A DNA stretch of 64,000 bases, from contig NZGG01000015.1 of assembly GCA_002690865.1 (NCBI GenBank), positions 42,386-106,385 of the forward strand. The letters are read 5' to 3'. Position numbers and translations under genes: made by a program. The notes beneath the pieces were generated by a model. That model ran no database searches and had not been told where the DNA came from. It saw nothing but the letters and a program-made list of their open reading frames with translations. Positions 10,153 to 19,278 of this stretch are shown piece after piece (positions within the stretch are counted from its first letter, which is position 1; the number at the start of each line of letters is the position of its first letter). The stretch is from Gammaproteobacteria bacterium (GTDB lineage Bacteria > Pseudomonadota > Gammaproteobacteria > Pseudomonadales > Azotimanducaceae).

Positions 10153-10235
10153 TCTCAGCTAGCCAAGCTGTAGGCATGCTTCTTCTACTGAGAAGAATAC
10201 TGTATAAAAATACAGCTTTAGCTAGTGAGATTTTT
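10153..10235 (+). ncRNA. Foldable intergenic element with alternative hairpins and a T-tract
   Basis: The outer stem pairs TCTCA (10153-10157), CTAGC (10159-10163) and AAGCTGTA (10165-10172) with TACAGCTT (10211-10218), GCTAG (10221-10225) and TGAGA (10226-10230), and is followed by TTTTT. Inside, TTCTTCT (10180-10186) and AGAAGAA (10191-10197) form a perfect 7-bp hairpin. CTGTAT (10200-10205) can instead pair with ATACAG (10210-10215), which would break the outer stem. It could be a small RNA, an attenuator-like switch or only a repeat; it does not look like tRNA, tmRNA or 6S RNA. Confidence 0.35.
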
Positions 10236-10702
10236 AATATAACTGCTAAAAAGGTTAATTAGAAGAATAGAAAAATGGAGATTTCTAATGTCTAGATATA
10301 TTGTTATAGTAAAAGTCAATCTAACATCCTGAATTCCAAAGAAAAATATATGTACTCTGAATAAATTTTTTTCTTAAAGGTTCTCACCGGCACCACCCTT
10401 AAATATCGCATCATCTAATACGCTCTGAATTCCGTAATTCAGAGATGTATTTCAAATATTATTATGGACAAGGCCTAGGTATGACTTGATAATACTAAAA
10501 ATGACAACATGCATGCCGCACGAACGAACATTCTCTTCTACCTTGGCTAAATAACATTTCCATGTTTAAGGTTAGCATCAGCTTTTCGTTCCGAGCCTTC
10601 CGATAGGCCACCAGATACTATGCCTTGGGTATGCATAGATTTTTTAATGAGATGCAGACGCATTGGGGCAATTGTCAAATAAAATAAAGGAGGCTGTGGC
10701 TT
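10236..10702. other. Non-coding leader region upstream of rpoD
   Basis: I see no credible gene here. It holds a perfect 9-bp hairpin, CTCTGAATT at 10423-10431 and AATTCAGAG at 10436-10444 with loop CCGT, and ends with the strong AAGGAGG ribosome site (10687-10693) of rpoD. It presumably contains the rpoD promoter or promoters, but I could not place a convincing -35/-10 pair. Confidence 0.5.
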
Positions 10703-12613
10703 ATGGCAAATAATGGCAGCGAAGGAGATTTCGACTCAATTATCGAAAACGAATCCTTGGATGGCACGTCTGAAGATATAGAAGCGCTTAACGTCCTTTC
10801 TGAGCGTGCGTCGTTGCTGGAAGGAGACGACGATGAGGCGGAGTCGGAGACTTCAAAATTAAAGGTTTTGATCGAGAAAGGAAAAGATCAAGGTTATCTC
10901 ACTTACGATCAATTAACGGAGACCCTGCCTAAGAGTATTGAAGAGTCCGACGATTTTGAAAACATTGTTCAGATGTTTGAAGAGATGGGTATCTCCATAT
11001 ATGAGGTGGCCCCTGCACCTACTGGAATGAAAGATGCTGGGGAGGAGCCGATAAATGTGGATCCAGCAATGGCTATTGACGTTAGTGGAAAAACGATGGA
11101 TCCAGTGCGCATGTATATGCGTGAAATGGGTACCGTTCCCCTGCTTACCCGAGACGGTGAGATAGAAATAGCAAAGCGTATTGAAGAAGGCATCCGAGAG
11201 ACAATGGCTATCCTCGCGCGATATCCTGGCACTGTTGAGCGTATTGTTGAGGAATATGAAAGAATCGTAGCTGAAGAAGGCGATGTAGCCACAATTATAA
11301 GTGGTTTCCTAGATCCTGAAGATGTTATTCCCGACATGTCAGAACTGGCAGAAGCTAAGTCGAGCGGTAATTATGAGGCAGATGAGGAAGAAGAAAAAAA
11401 AGGTCCTGATTTAACTCTAGTGCACAAAAGATTTAAGGATCTTCAAAAGTGCTTTAAACAGTCGCAAAATGTTATTACGAAGGAAGGTCGCAATTCGAAA
11501 AAAACAAAGAAAGCACTTGATAAACTAGGGGATGCATTTGGTCTCTTTAAGTTGATACCCGCACAGATGGATCCTGTTCTTGAATTAGTTCGAGATGACC
11601 AACGGAAAATTCGCGATCAAGAAAAATTAGTTCGCAATCTTTGTATCAACAAAGCAAAAATGCCGAGAGACGAATTTGTTAGTCGGTTTACGAAAAATGA
11701 GACGAATGTTGATTGGATCGATAATGTAATCGCTGAAGGAAAAGAATATTCCGCTAAGCTTCAGCGCTACAGAGTATCAATTCGTCACGGTCACAAAGTC
11801 ATCAAGCGGATTTCAGAAAGTACAGGACTCGAAATTGATGAGATCAAGGATATCAACCGCCGATTGTTCGTAGCACTTGGAAAAACTCGTGCTGCTAAGA
11901 AAGATATGATTGAAGCTAACCTACGTTTAGTGATTTCAATTGCAAAAAAATATACCAATCGTGGTTTGCATTTTTTGGATCTTATTCAAGAAGGTAATAT
12001 TGGTTTGATGAAAGCTGTTGACAAGTTTGAGTATCGGCGCGGATTTAAATTTTCAACCTATGCTACGTGGTGGATCCGTCAGGCAATTACGAGATCAATA
12101 TCAGATCTGGCAAGGACTATTCGGGTGCCTGTTCATATGATGGAGACGGTTAATAAACTTAATCGGCTCACACGTCAGCTGATTCAGGAACTGGGAAGGA
12201 ATCCAACTATAGAAGAACTAAGTGCTAAAATGGAATTGCCTGAAGACAAGGTTCTGAAAGCGTTGGATGTAGCTAAACAACCAATTTCGCTTGAAACACC
12301 CGTTGGTGACGACGATGATTCAACTATGTGGAATTTAGTGAGTGATACTTCAGTTGAGTCTCCAATGGATCATGCAACTGATAAGGGTCTTAAGGAGACA
12401 ACTACCGATGTTCTAACTGCTTTAACGGAGCGTGAGGCGAAGGTGCTACGTATGCGATTTGGTATCGACATGAACACTGACCACACTCTAGAGGAGGTTG
12501 GTCGGCAGTTTTCGGTGACAAGAGAACGTATTAGGCAAATCGAAGCGAAGGCTCTTAGAAAGCTTCGTCATCCTGCTCGTTCGGAACAACTTCGTAGTTT
12601 CATTGACGGTTGA
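10703..12613 (+). CDS. rpoD: RNA polymerase primary sigma factor RpoD (sigma-70)
   Basis: 636 residues (E. coli 613). Region 1.1 lies near residues 50-110, region 1.2 starts at [16 protein letters not shown], a long acidic non-conserved region follows (about 165-390), then region 2 ([40 protein letters not shown]), region 3 ([15 protein letters not shown]) and region 4 with the helix-turn-helix [20 protein letters not shown]. It directs core polymerase to housekeeping promoters. ATG has AAGGAGG nine bases upstream. The usual rpsU-dnaG neighbours are not adjacent; cysQ is upstream across 640 bases. Confidence 0.98.
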   Translation: MANNGSEGDFDSIIENESLDGTSEDIEALNVLSERASLLEGDDDEAESETSKLKVLIEKGKDQGYLTYDQLTETLPKSIEESDDFENIVQMFEEMGISIYEVAPAPTGMKDAGEEPINVDPAMAIDVSGKTMDPVRMYMREMGTVPLLTRDGEIEIAKRIEEGIRETMAILARYPGTVERIVEEYERIVAEEGDVATIISGFLDPEDVIPDMSELAEAKSSGNYEADEEEEKKGPDLTLVHKRFKDLQKCFKQSQNVITKEGRNSKKTKKALDKLGDAFGLFKLIPAQMDPVLELVRDDQRKIRDQEKLVRNLCINKAKMPRDEFVSRFTKNETNVDWIDNVIAEGKEYSAKLQRYRVSIRHGHKVIKRISESTGLEIDEIKDINRRLFVALGKTRAAKKDMIEANLRLVISIAKKYTNRGLHFLDLIQEGNIGLMKAVDKFEYRRGFKFSTYATWWIRQAITRSISDLARTIRVPVHMMETVNKLNRLTRQLIQELGRNPTIEELSAKMELPEDKVLKALDVAKQPISLETPVGDDDDSTMWNLVSDTSVESPMDHATDKGLKETTTDVLTALTEREAKVLRMRFGIDMNTDHTLEEVGRQFSVTRERIRQIEAKALRKLRHPARSEQLRSFIDG

Positions 12614-12770
12614 GGGCGTTTTTTACTTTGTTGTTCGTGGGGAAGTTTAATCGAACCATTGCCTTGCTTGACGTATGCCCCCGGTTTCTATGGATTTTTA
12701 AAACGCGATCGTGTTTTTCTTTGTGCTGAACTTTGGCCCATGCAAATCATCATCTCGATACTTGTAGGGT

Positions 12771-12902
12771 GTGCCTAAATGGGGAAGTAATCTTAGTTTC
12801 GGAATATTGGCCGTTGTTACTCTCACTGTTATCAGTATCGCTCTATTAAATGCAAAGAATTTTTCGCTAAGGTGGAATAAGGCATCTGAATATATAACTT
12901 AG
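12771..12902 (+). CDS. Possible small single-span membrane protein (43 aa)
   Basis: A GTG-started frame of 43 codons in the 361-base gap between rpoD and the next gene encodes one hydrophobic stretch (about residues 10-27, GILAVVTLTVISIALLNA) followed by a basic tail, a plausible one-helix membrane protein. Against it: GTG start, only a weak AGGG just upstream, and no recognised family. I see nothing else in 12614-12974 except the promoter space for the acyl-CoA dehydrogenases. Confidence 0.2.
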   Translation: MPKWGSNLSFGILAVVTLTVISIALLNAKNFSLRWNKASEYIT

Positions 12903-12974
12903 GGTTTATATAATAATGGCAGCAAATACTCATCTTCATATGTTTCCGTCCTAAATCAACTTTTTGGAGTAGCT

Positions 12975-14087
12975 ATGAACTTTGAATTTTCTGATGAGCA
13001 AAACCTTTTGCGTGAGCAAGCTCGCGGTTTTTTGGAACAAAATTGTCAACCAAAAGCGGTGCGAGCTGTTCTGGAGGGAGAGGAATCCTACGATTACGCA
13101 TTGTGGGATAAGATTATTGAAATGGGCTGGACTTCGGCCGTAATCCCAGAAGAGTTTGGGGGTCTCGGATTAAGTTATCTGGAACTATCTGTGATTTCAG
13201 AGGAACTCGGCAGAGTCTGCGCACCAGTTCCTTTTTCTTCGACGGTTTATCTTTTAACTGAGGCAATTTTGGCGTCTGGGAGTAACGCCCAAAAAGAGTA
13301 TTGGCTCCCGAAATTAGCAGAGGGGAAAGTTATAGGCTGCCTTGCTCTTATAGAGAGGGAAGGCCAACCAACCGAGACTAATATTCACGTGAAATTTGAT
13401 GAGGGTAATCTTTCTGGTACTAAATTATTAGTTACTGATGGCGATATTGCTGACTTGGGTGTCGTTTTTGCCCGAGATAAGGTGGGTGTTTCTGCTTACC
13501 TTGTAGACCTTAATCAGAAAGGTATAACAAGAAAAAGAATAAGCACAATTGACCCTACTCGATCACATGCAAAAATTCATTTTGAGGAGGTTGAAAGTGA
13601 GCTGCTGGGCGAAGAAGGGAAAGGCTGGAAATTATTAGAAGAAATTTATAATCGTGCTGCGGTCCTATTCGCCTGGGAACAGATTGGGGGTTCGGAGTCT
13701 GCGCTGAATATGGCCAAAGAATACGCGCTTGGCAGATTCGCTTTTGGAAGGCCTATAGGTTCCTATCAGGCTATTAAACATAAATTGGCGCATGCGTATG
13801 TAAAAAATACTCTAGCAAGGAGTAATTGTTACTACGGTTCTTGGGCGTTGTCTAATGATGCACCGGAATTAGCGGTGGCCGCTGCGGCAGCGAGAATCTC
13901 TGCGACCCAAGCTTATTACTACGCTGCTAAAGAAAATATTCAGACTCACGGGGGAATGGGTTTTACGTGGGAGTTTGATTGTCAGTTTCCATATAGGCGT
14001 TCAAAATTATTGGCTGTCAATATAGGTAACGAGTATTGGTGGCAGGATAGACTAATTTCCGCGATAGAAAACGAACGCTCAGCGTAA
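12975..14087 (+). CDS. Acyl-CoA dehydrogenase family protein (subunit A of a pair)
   Basis: 370 residues with the acyl-CoA dehydrogenase fold: N-terminal helical domain (FSDEQNLLREQARGFL), middle beta domain, and C-terminal helical domain ending in the HGGMGFTWEFDC segment. The usual C-terminal GTS/GTD-x-I block is absent, as in the small partner of two-gene heteromeric acyl-CoA dehydrogenases (known from FadE26/27-type steroid side-chain enzymes). It would oxidise an acyl-CoA to the enoyl-CoA using FAD. The next gene, 11 bases on, is a second family member. GGAG ribosome site upstream. Substrate unknown. Confidence 0.85.
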   Translation: MNFEFSDEQNLLREQARGFLEQNCQPKAVRAVLEGEESYDYALWDKIIEMGWTSAVIPEEFGGLGLSYLELSVISEELGRVCAPVPFSSTVYLLTEAILASGSNAQKEYWLPKLAEGKVIGCLALIEREGQPTETNIHVKFDEGNLSGTKLLVTDGDIADLGVVFARDKVGVSAYLVDLNQKGITRKRISTIDPTRSHAKIHFEEVESELLGEEGKGWKLLEEIYNRAAVLFAWEQIGGSESALNMAKEYALGRFAFGRPIGSYQAIKHKLAHAYVKNTLARSNCYYGSWALSNDAPELAVAAAAARISATQAYYYAAKENIQTHGGMGFTWEFDCQFPYRRSKLLAVNIGNEYWWQDRLISAIENERSA

Positions 14088-14098
14088 GGGTTTAAAGA

Positions 14099-15307
14099 AT
14101 GGATTTCAGTGATACTTCAGAAGAAGCGCAGTTTAGGGACCAAGCACAGAAGTGGTTAGCCACTAATATTCCATCGGAGCAAGAACTAAAAGGGATGGAC
14201 CATATCAGCCGTGCTAAGTTATGGGAAAAGCGAAAATTCGATCATGGCTGGTCATGTATAAGCTGGCCTAAAGAATATGGTGGTCAAGGTGGATCAGCTA
14301 TACAGGAGGTAATCTGGGGTCAAGAAGAGTCAAAGTTCGTCTTACCTGAGACTAATATAAATATTATCGGTCAGGGTATGTGCGGACCAACAATGATGGC
14401 TTGGGCGACCAAAGAACAAAATAGACGATTCTTACCGCCTTTAGCCAGTGGTGAGGAAGTATGGTGTCAACTGTTTAGTGAACCAGCAGGAGGTTCTGAT
14501 TTAGCCGCATTGCGGACAAGAGCTGACAGAGAAGGAGATGATTGGCTTGTCAACGGACAAAAGATATGGACATCAGGTGCACATTATTCAGACTATGCGA
14601 TTCTGGTTCTACGAACTGACCCTCTTGTACCAAAGCATCAGGGCCTTTCATTCTTTTTTATCTCGATGAAATCTCCTGGTATTGAAGTTAAGCCCATCAA
14701 ACAAATATCCGGAGAGTCTAATTTCAACGAGGTATATTTCACTGATGTAAGAGTGCCAGATTCCCAGAGGCTAGGTGAAGTAGGCCAAGGTTGGCAGGTT
14801 GCTTTAACAACATTAATGAACGAGAGGGCTACGATTGGGGGTGGGGGTGGCCTAGGATTTAATGAAATATTTAGTTTGGCGCGGAAAGTTAATTTTGGAC
14901 CTCATACCGCGATTAAAGATATAGGTGTAAGACGAAAACTAGCTGATTGGTACGTGCAAGAGACAGGGCTGAGGTATACTGGTTATAGAGCACTTTCAGC
15001 TCTGTCACGCGGCGATCTACCAGGGCCAGAAAACTCCATTGGTAAGCTCGTTGGAGCTCCTAAAACACAAGATATGGCCGCTTTTGCGATCGATCTTCTT
15101 GACGGGGCGGGTGTCATTGCTGATGGAGAAGTATCAGAGTTAGCTGCTGAATTTCAGCAGGCTTATATGGCCGCCCCAGGATTACGTATTGCTGGAGGAA
15201 CCGATGAAGTGATGGCGAATATTATAGCGGAACGCGTTCTGGGTTTACCTCAGGAGGTCAGGGTAGACAAGGGAATTCCTTTTAATGAAGTGCCCACCTC
15301 AGATTGA
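14099..15307 (+). CDS. Acyl-CoA dehydrogenase family protein (subunit B of a pair)
   Basis: 402 residues, all three acyl-CoA dehydrogenase domains. FAD and substrate-binding segments include CQLFSEPAGGSDLAALRTRA and DWLVNGQKIWTSGAHYSD. At the classical catalytic Glu position the sequence reads AGGTDEVM (Gly instead of Glu), while MNERA in the middle holds a Glu at the place used by isovaleryl-CoA-type enzymes; assignment of the base is inference. With the preceding gene it probably forms a heteromer acting on a branched or bulky acyl-CoA. A terminator hairpin overlaps its stop codon. Confidence 0.87.
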   Translation: MDFSDTSEEAQFRDQAQKWLATNIPSEQELKGMDHISRAKLWEKRKFDHGWSCISWPKEYGGQGGSAIQEVIWGQEESKFVLPETNINIIGQGMCGPTMMAWATKEQNRRFLPPLASGEEVWCQLFSEPAGGSDLAALRTRADREGDDWLVNGQKIWTSGAHYSDYAILVLRTDPLVPKHQGLSFFFISMKSPGIEVKPIKQISGESNFNEVYFTDVRVPDSQRLGEVGQGWQVALTTLMNERATIGGGGGLGFNEIFSLARKVNFGPHTAIKDIGVRRKLADWYVQETGLRYTGYRALSALSRGDLPGPENSIGKLVGAPKTQDMAAFAIDLLDGAGVIADGEVSELAAEFQQAYMAAPGLRIAGGTDEVMANIIAERVLGLPQEVRVDKGIPFNEVPTSD

Positions 15308-15324
15308 GGTGGGATTCCTGTTTT
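15293..15324 (+). terminator. Rho-independent terminator of the acyl-CoA dehydrogenase pair
   Basis: A perfect 9-bp stem, CCCACCTCA (15293-15301) with TGAGGTGGG (15305-15313) around a 3-base loop that abuts the TGA stop, then ATTCCTGTTTT. It reads only on the plus strand; no T-run is present for the convergent aceA. Confidence 0.75.
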
Positions 15325-15396
15325 GCTCACGCATGGAGATATTCTGTCATTTGAGGAAGGTGGTGCAGTACAATCTCCAAGTTTACGTGGCTACAA

Positions 15397-17001
15397 CTAA
15401 AATTGATTCATAGTGTTGTCTCCTCCGCTAGCAAGTAGTGCATTATCCCCGGAGAAGTATTCTTTGTGGTCGTCTCCAATATTAGAGCCAGCCATATCTT
15501 GGTGTTTGACTGAAGCCATATCACGACGAATTTCCCTTCTCTGGACATCTCGCACATAAGCTAGCATCCCAAGATCACCAAAGTAACCTTCTGATAAAAT
15601 ATCTGTGCCAAGCGCTGTTTCATGGTAGGTGGGCAGAGTGATCAGGTGATGGAAAATCCCAGCCTCACGAGAAGCATCTTGTTGAAACTTTTGGATCAGA
15701 CAGTCTGCTTCTAATGCTAATTCAGAGGAATCGAACTTTGCTTCCATAAGACCTTTTTCTTCCTTATCTGGATCAGGATATTCTGAAACATCTTTACCAG
15801 CTTCGCTCCATTCTTTAAAGACCTGTTCCCGAAATGCCAGAGTCCAGTTAAAAGATGGGGAGTTATTGTAAACAAGTTTGGCGTCTGGGATATATTTCCT
15901 GACTTCATTGACCATCTCGGCTATTTGTTTCACGTTTGGTTTCTCAGTTTCTATCCACAGAAGATCTGCCCCGTGGGATAAACTTGTCACACAGTCTAGC
16001 ACCACTCTATCGAAGCCTGTGTTTTCCCTAAAAGCATAAAGACCGTTGTCAAGTCTAGTAGGCTTTACCAGTAAACCCTTTTGGTGGATAGTAATGTCAT
16101 TCTCTTGAAGTGAACTGAGGTCAGCGACTTCCTCGGTCAGCAGGAAATCGTTATAGCGGCTTGCTAGATCACCTTGTTCTTTTGAGACGGGTATTTTCTG
16201 AGTCAAGCTGGCGCCCAAGGAATCTGTTCGCGCAACGATAATACCGTTTTCTACCCCTAGCTCCATGAAGGCGTAGCGGACTGCGTTTATTTTCGACAAA
16301 AAGTCTTCATGAGGAACCGTGACCTTTCCTGCCTGATGTCCACATTGCTTTGCATCCGATACCTGATTTTCGATTTGTATCGCACAGGTTCCCGCCTCGA
16401 TCATACGTTTGGCTAGGAGATAGGTTGCCTCTTCGTTTCCAAACCCTGCATCAATATCCGCAATAATAGGAACCACATGTGTTTCAAAATTATCAATTTT
16501 TGAAATCACAGATTTCTCATCGCCATTGTTAGCCCTCACTTCATCAAGCTCTGTAAAAATATGACGCAGTTCTCTGGCGTCTGCTTGTTTTAAAAATATA
16601 TATATTTCATTAATGAGGTCAGGAACGCTTGTCTTTTCGTGCATACTCTGGTCCGGCAATGGCCCGAACTGTGAACGCAGTGCTGCAATCATCCAACCGC
16701 TCAGATATATATAAGATTTGTCCATTGTCCCTTGGTGTTTTTTAACTGACATCGCTAATTGTTGTGCTGTGAATCCATGCCAACACCCCAGTGACTGAGT
16801 ATAATTATTGGGATCTAGATCGTAATCCTGCATATCCTTGCGTATTATATCCGCCGTATAACGCGCTATATCAAGTCCAGTTTTGAACCTGTTTTGGAGA
16901 CGCATTCGTGCGATATATTCTGGATTAATACCCTTCCAAGTTTCTGTATGCTTGTCGCGAACAGTGGCAGCAGCTTTAACTTCATTAAGATAAGCGGACA
17001 T
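15397..17001 (-). CDS. aceA: Isocitrate lyase (long, Pseudomonas-type)
   Basis: 534 residues, the length of the Pseudomonas-type isocitrate lyase rather than the shorter E. coli form (434). The catalytic loop reads KQCGHQAGK (C220), with ADIDAGFGNEEATYLLAKRM before it and IVARTDSLGASL after. It cleaves isocitrate to glyoxylate and succinate, allowing growth on acetate and fatty acids, which fits the neighbouring acyl-CoA dehydrogenases. Malate synthase is not in this window. A 253-base gap with a degraded dehydrogenase lies upstream. Confidence 0.97.
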   Translation of the reverse strand: MSAYLNEVKAAATVRDKHTETWKGINPEYIARMRLQNRFKTGLDIARYTADIIRKDMQDYDLDPNNYTQSLGCWHGFTAQQLAMSVKKHQGTMDKSYIYLSGWMIAALRSQFGPLPDQSMHEKTSVPDLINEIYIFLKQADARELRHIFTELDEVRANNGDEKSVISKIDNFETHVVPIIADIDAGFGNEEATYLLAKRMIEAGTCAIQIENQVSDAKQCGHQAGKVTVPHEDFLSKINAVRYAFMELGVENGIIVARTDSLGASLTQKIPVSKEQGDLASRYNDFLLTEEVADLSSLQENDITIHQKGLLVKPTRLDNGLYAFRENTGFDRVVLDCVTSLSHGADLLWIETEKPNVKQIAEMVNEVRKYIPDAKLVYNNSPSFNWTLAFREQVFKEWSEAGKDVSEYPDPDKEEKGLMEAKFDSSELALEADCLIQKFQQDASREAGIFHHLITLPTYHETALGTDILSEGYFGDLGMLAYVRDVQRREIRRDMASVKHQDMAGSNIGDDHKEYFSGDNALLASGGDNTMNQF

Positions 17002-17254
17002 AATTTAAAGATTCCTTTCTGAGAGAAGTAGCAATCTACCAGTAGATCTGCGTTTAGTTAATAGAATAATTGGATACTAATATATTCCAGATGCTCATGA
17101 TAAAAAGACCTCAATTTTCCGGGCAGAGCGTGCTAAGTATTGCAGTTATGGTGATTATTTATGTTACGAAAGGACAATTATTTGTGAAATCTTTTATTGT
17201 GAAGGATTTAGATAAAACATTAGAGCCTTAAAATTGACCTTTGAGGAGGACCAA

Positions 17255-18299
17255 GTGAAAATTGCACTGCAAGCAAGTTCTTTTACTTGAAAGGATTTAT
17301 TTAAAGAGATGAGATTTGATGTTGTCGAAGCGCGATGTCGAACAGAAGAAGGTCTCATCGCTCTACTAAATGATGCTGACGGAGCTCAAGTGGGCACTCT
17401 GCCGTTTGTTTCTCGACACGTCATGCAACAGTGTCCGAAATTAAAAGTAATTAGTCGAATGGGTGGTGGTGTTGATTCAATTGACCTTGAAGCAGTTACT
17501 GAATTAGGGGATTCTCGTTTGCAATGACCCTAGGAATAAATACTGCTGATAATGCTGTCGCGATGTTGCTGTAACTTACCCGTCTCATTCACAAAGCGTC
17601 TGCTTCGACAAGGGTTGGCCCCTGGGGCAATGATGGAAGATTGAATCTTAGATATATGAAATCAGTAAGACGAATTGCAGCGCATACAGTTGGTATTACA
17701 GGGTTTGGTGACATCGGGCGTGCTGTTGCTAATCGTATTCGTGGATTTGGTCCAGCAAAAATTGTTGCGCATCACCCTTATGTGCATTAGAACACGGCTG
17801 ATTTATATGCAGTTAATCTTGTAAGTCTTGAAGAACTATTAACTACCTCAGATTATATTACCCTCCACACGTCGCTTACTGAGGAGACTAGGCATATCAT
17901 AAACAAAGACACTCTTAAAAATTAATGGAGTCAACTGCTATCCTAGTAAATACGTCCAGAGGTCCTGTCGTTGATAATGCAGCCTTGGCCGAAGCTCTGC
18001 GAAATGATTAGATCGAATTTGCTGCTTTAGATGTTACAGAGATTGAACCAATAGAGCCTCATGATGAATTGCTCAGTTTATCAAATATAATTATCACGCC
18101 TCATCTGGCCGGATTTTCTCCTCTTTTTTTTGAAGAGTGCCCTGTACGTCAGGCAGAGAGCATAATGCGCGTGTTGAGCGGACGCACGCCTCATGGTCTC
18201 GCGAATCCAGAAGTAATCAAAACGATCGCAGTTATGCGATCAGTTAATCCGGACCGTTGGGTTGATATCCCTCATTGTTCGACAGCATTAGCAGTGTAG
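17255..18299 (+). pseudogene. Degraded D-2-hydroxyacid dehydrogenase (CtBP/phosphoglycerate-dehydrogenase family)
   Basis: A GAGGAGGA ribosome site precedes GTG at 17255, then the frame hits TGA at 17288, resumes with MRFDVVEARCRTEEGLI and ISRMGGGVDSIDLEAVTE, and stops at 17527. In other frames the rest of the family follows: GITGFGDIGRAVANRI (NAD-binding), ILVNTSRGPVVDNAALAEAL, and IIITPHLAGFSP (the catalytic His region). At least five stops and frameshifts interrupt it (TAG near 17788, TAA near 17923, TAG near 18008 among them). The gene must have been functional until fairly recently, since protein motifs are easy to read. Confidence 0.85.
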
Positions 18300-18352
18300 C
18301 GAGAGGTAAAGATGCTAATTAAAAAAACTGGTTTCATAATGAATCGCAACCT

Positions 18353-18991
18353 ATGCATGTAGCTAGCGTAAACCTTGGGAAAAGAGAATTAATTCAGCGT
18401 TTAGGACAGGGGAAATTATCAACCGGAATTAACAAGCGACCAATTAGTGATCGCATTATTGTTGGCGCGCTGGGTCTTGTTGGGGACGCAATAATAAACA
18501 CGAAACATCATGGAGGGCCAGATCAAGCGATTTATCTTTATCGAGAAGAAGATTATCGCTATTGGTCCAATAAACTTGATCGTGATTTGCCCCCAGGCGC
18601 TTTTGGCGAAAATATTACTGTATCTGGACTTCCAGCGCCTTACCTAGATATCGGTGATAAGCTTGTATTTGATGACTTAATGCTAGAAGTAACTGCACCA
18701 AGAATTCCTTGTAGTACTCTTGCTGCTAAGATGAATGATAAATTTTTTCCGAAGAAATTTATCAAGGCTGAATTACCAGGCATTTATTGCAGAGTTCTTC
18801 AAACTGGTTCAATTAGTAAGAACGATAAGTTTTATATTGACGGTTATATTGGTGACCAAATTAATACGAATGAATTTTTCGGAGATCTTCTACGTGAAAT
18901 TAGTAAGTCGCAAATTCAACGATATCTTCGACTTCCCATTGACAGTAGATCTCGGAAAAAATTTGATAAGGATCTTAAACGGCTCCAATAA
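18353..18991 (+). CDS. MOSC domain protein (YiiM-like)
   Basis: 212 residues. The MOSC core has the KHHGGPDQAIYLYREEDYRYW segment in the first 70 residues, FGENITVSGL, and PRIPCSTLA with the conserved Cys that in MOSC proteins holds molybdenum cofactor sulfur or carries out reduction. E. coli YiiM shares this layout and reduces N-hydroxylated bases; that function is inferred by family. It lies alone, just after the degraded dehydrogenase. Confidence 0.85.
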   Translation: MHVASVNLGKRELIQRLGQGKLSTGINKRPISDRIIVGALGLVGDAIINTKHHGGPDQAIYLYREEDYRYWSNKLDRDLPPGAFGENITVSGLPAPYLDIGDKLVFDDLMLEVTAPRIPCSTLAAKMNDKFFPKKFIKAELPGIYCRVLQTGSISKNDKFYIDGYIGDQINTNEFFGDLLREISKSQIQRYLRLPIDSRSRKKFDKDLKRLQ

Positions 18992-19278
18992 AATATCCAG
19001 ATACCTCCCAGTTATTTGTGGTAAAAGCCTTAAAAAAATTTTCAACATCTAAGCTAAAACACGTCAATCATTTTGGTAGTCCATTGTACTTTGGATCCAA
19101 ACCTACTCTGTCATCTGAAAAAATTTTAAAATTTAACCATGGCCTTATTTATCTAAGATCAAAGTATATGATTTAAAGAGTTCTCGAAAAACGTAGGTAT
19201 ACTTCGCGTATTGCTGCTGCGAGCCAGGCAATAATGGAATTTCCGTAAAATATTAAACGTACTGTGTCATGCTGCGAT

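Noticed and set aside
10379..10400. tRNA/tmRNA-like 3' end (CACCGGCACCACC) upstream of rpoD
   Set aside because: No matching acceptor arm, T-arm or tag-peptide reading frame was found nearby.
17288..17290. TGA as a selenocysteine codon in the 2-hydroxyacid dehydrogenase
   Set aside because: Several further stops and frameshifts show a pseudogene, and the family has no Cys at this place.
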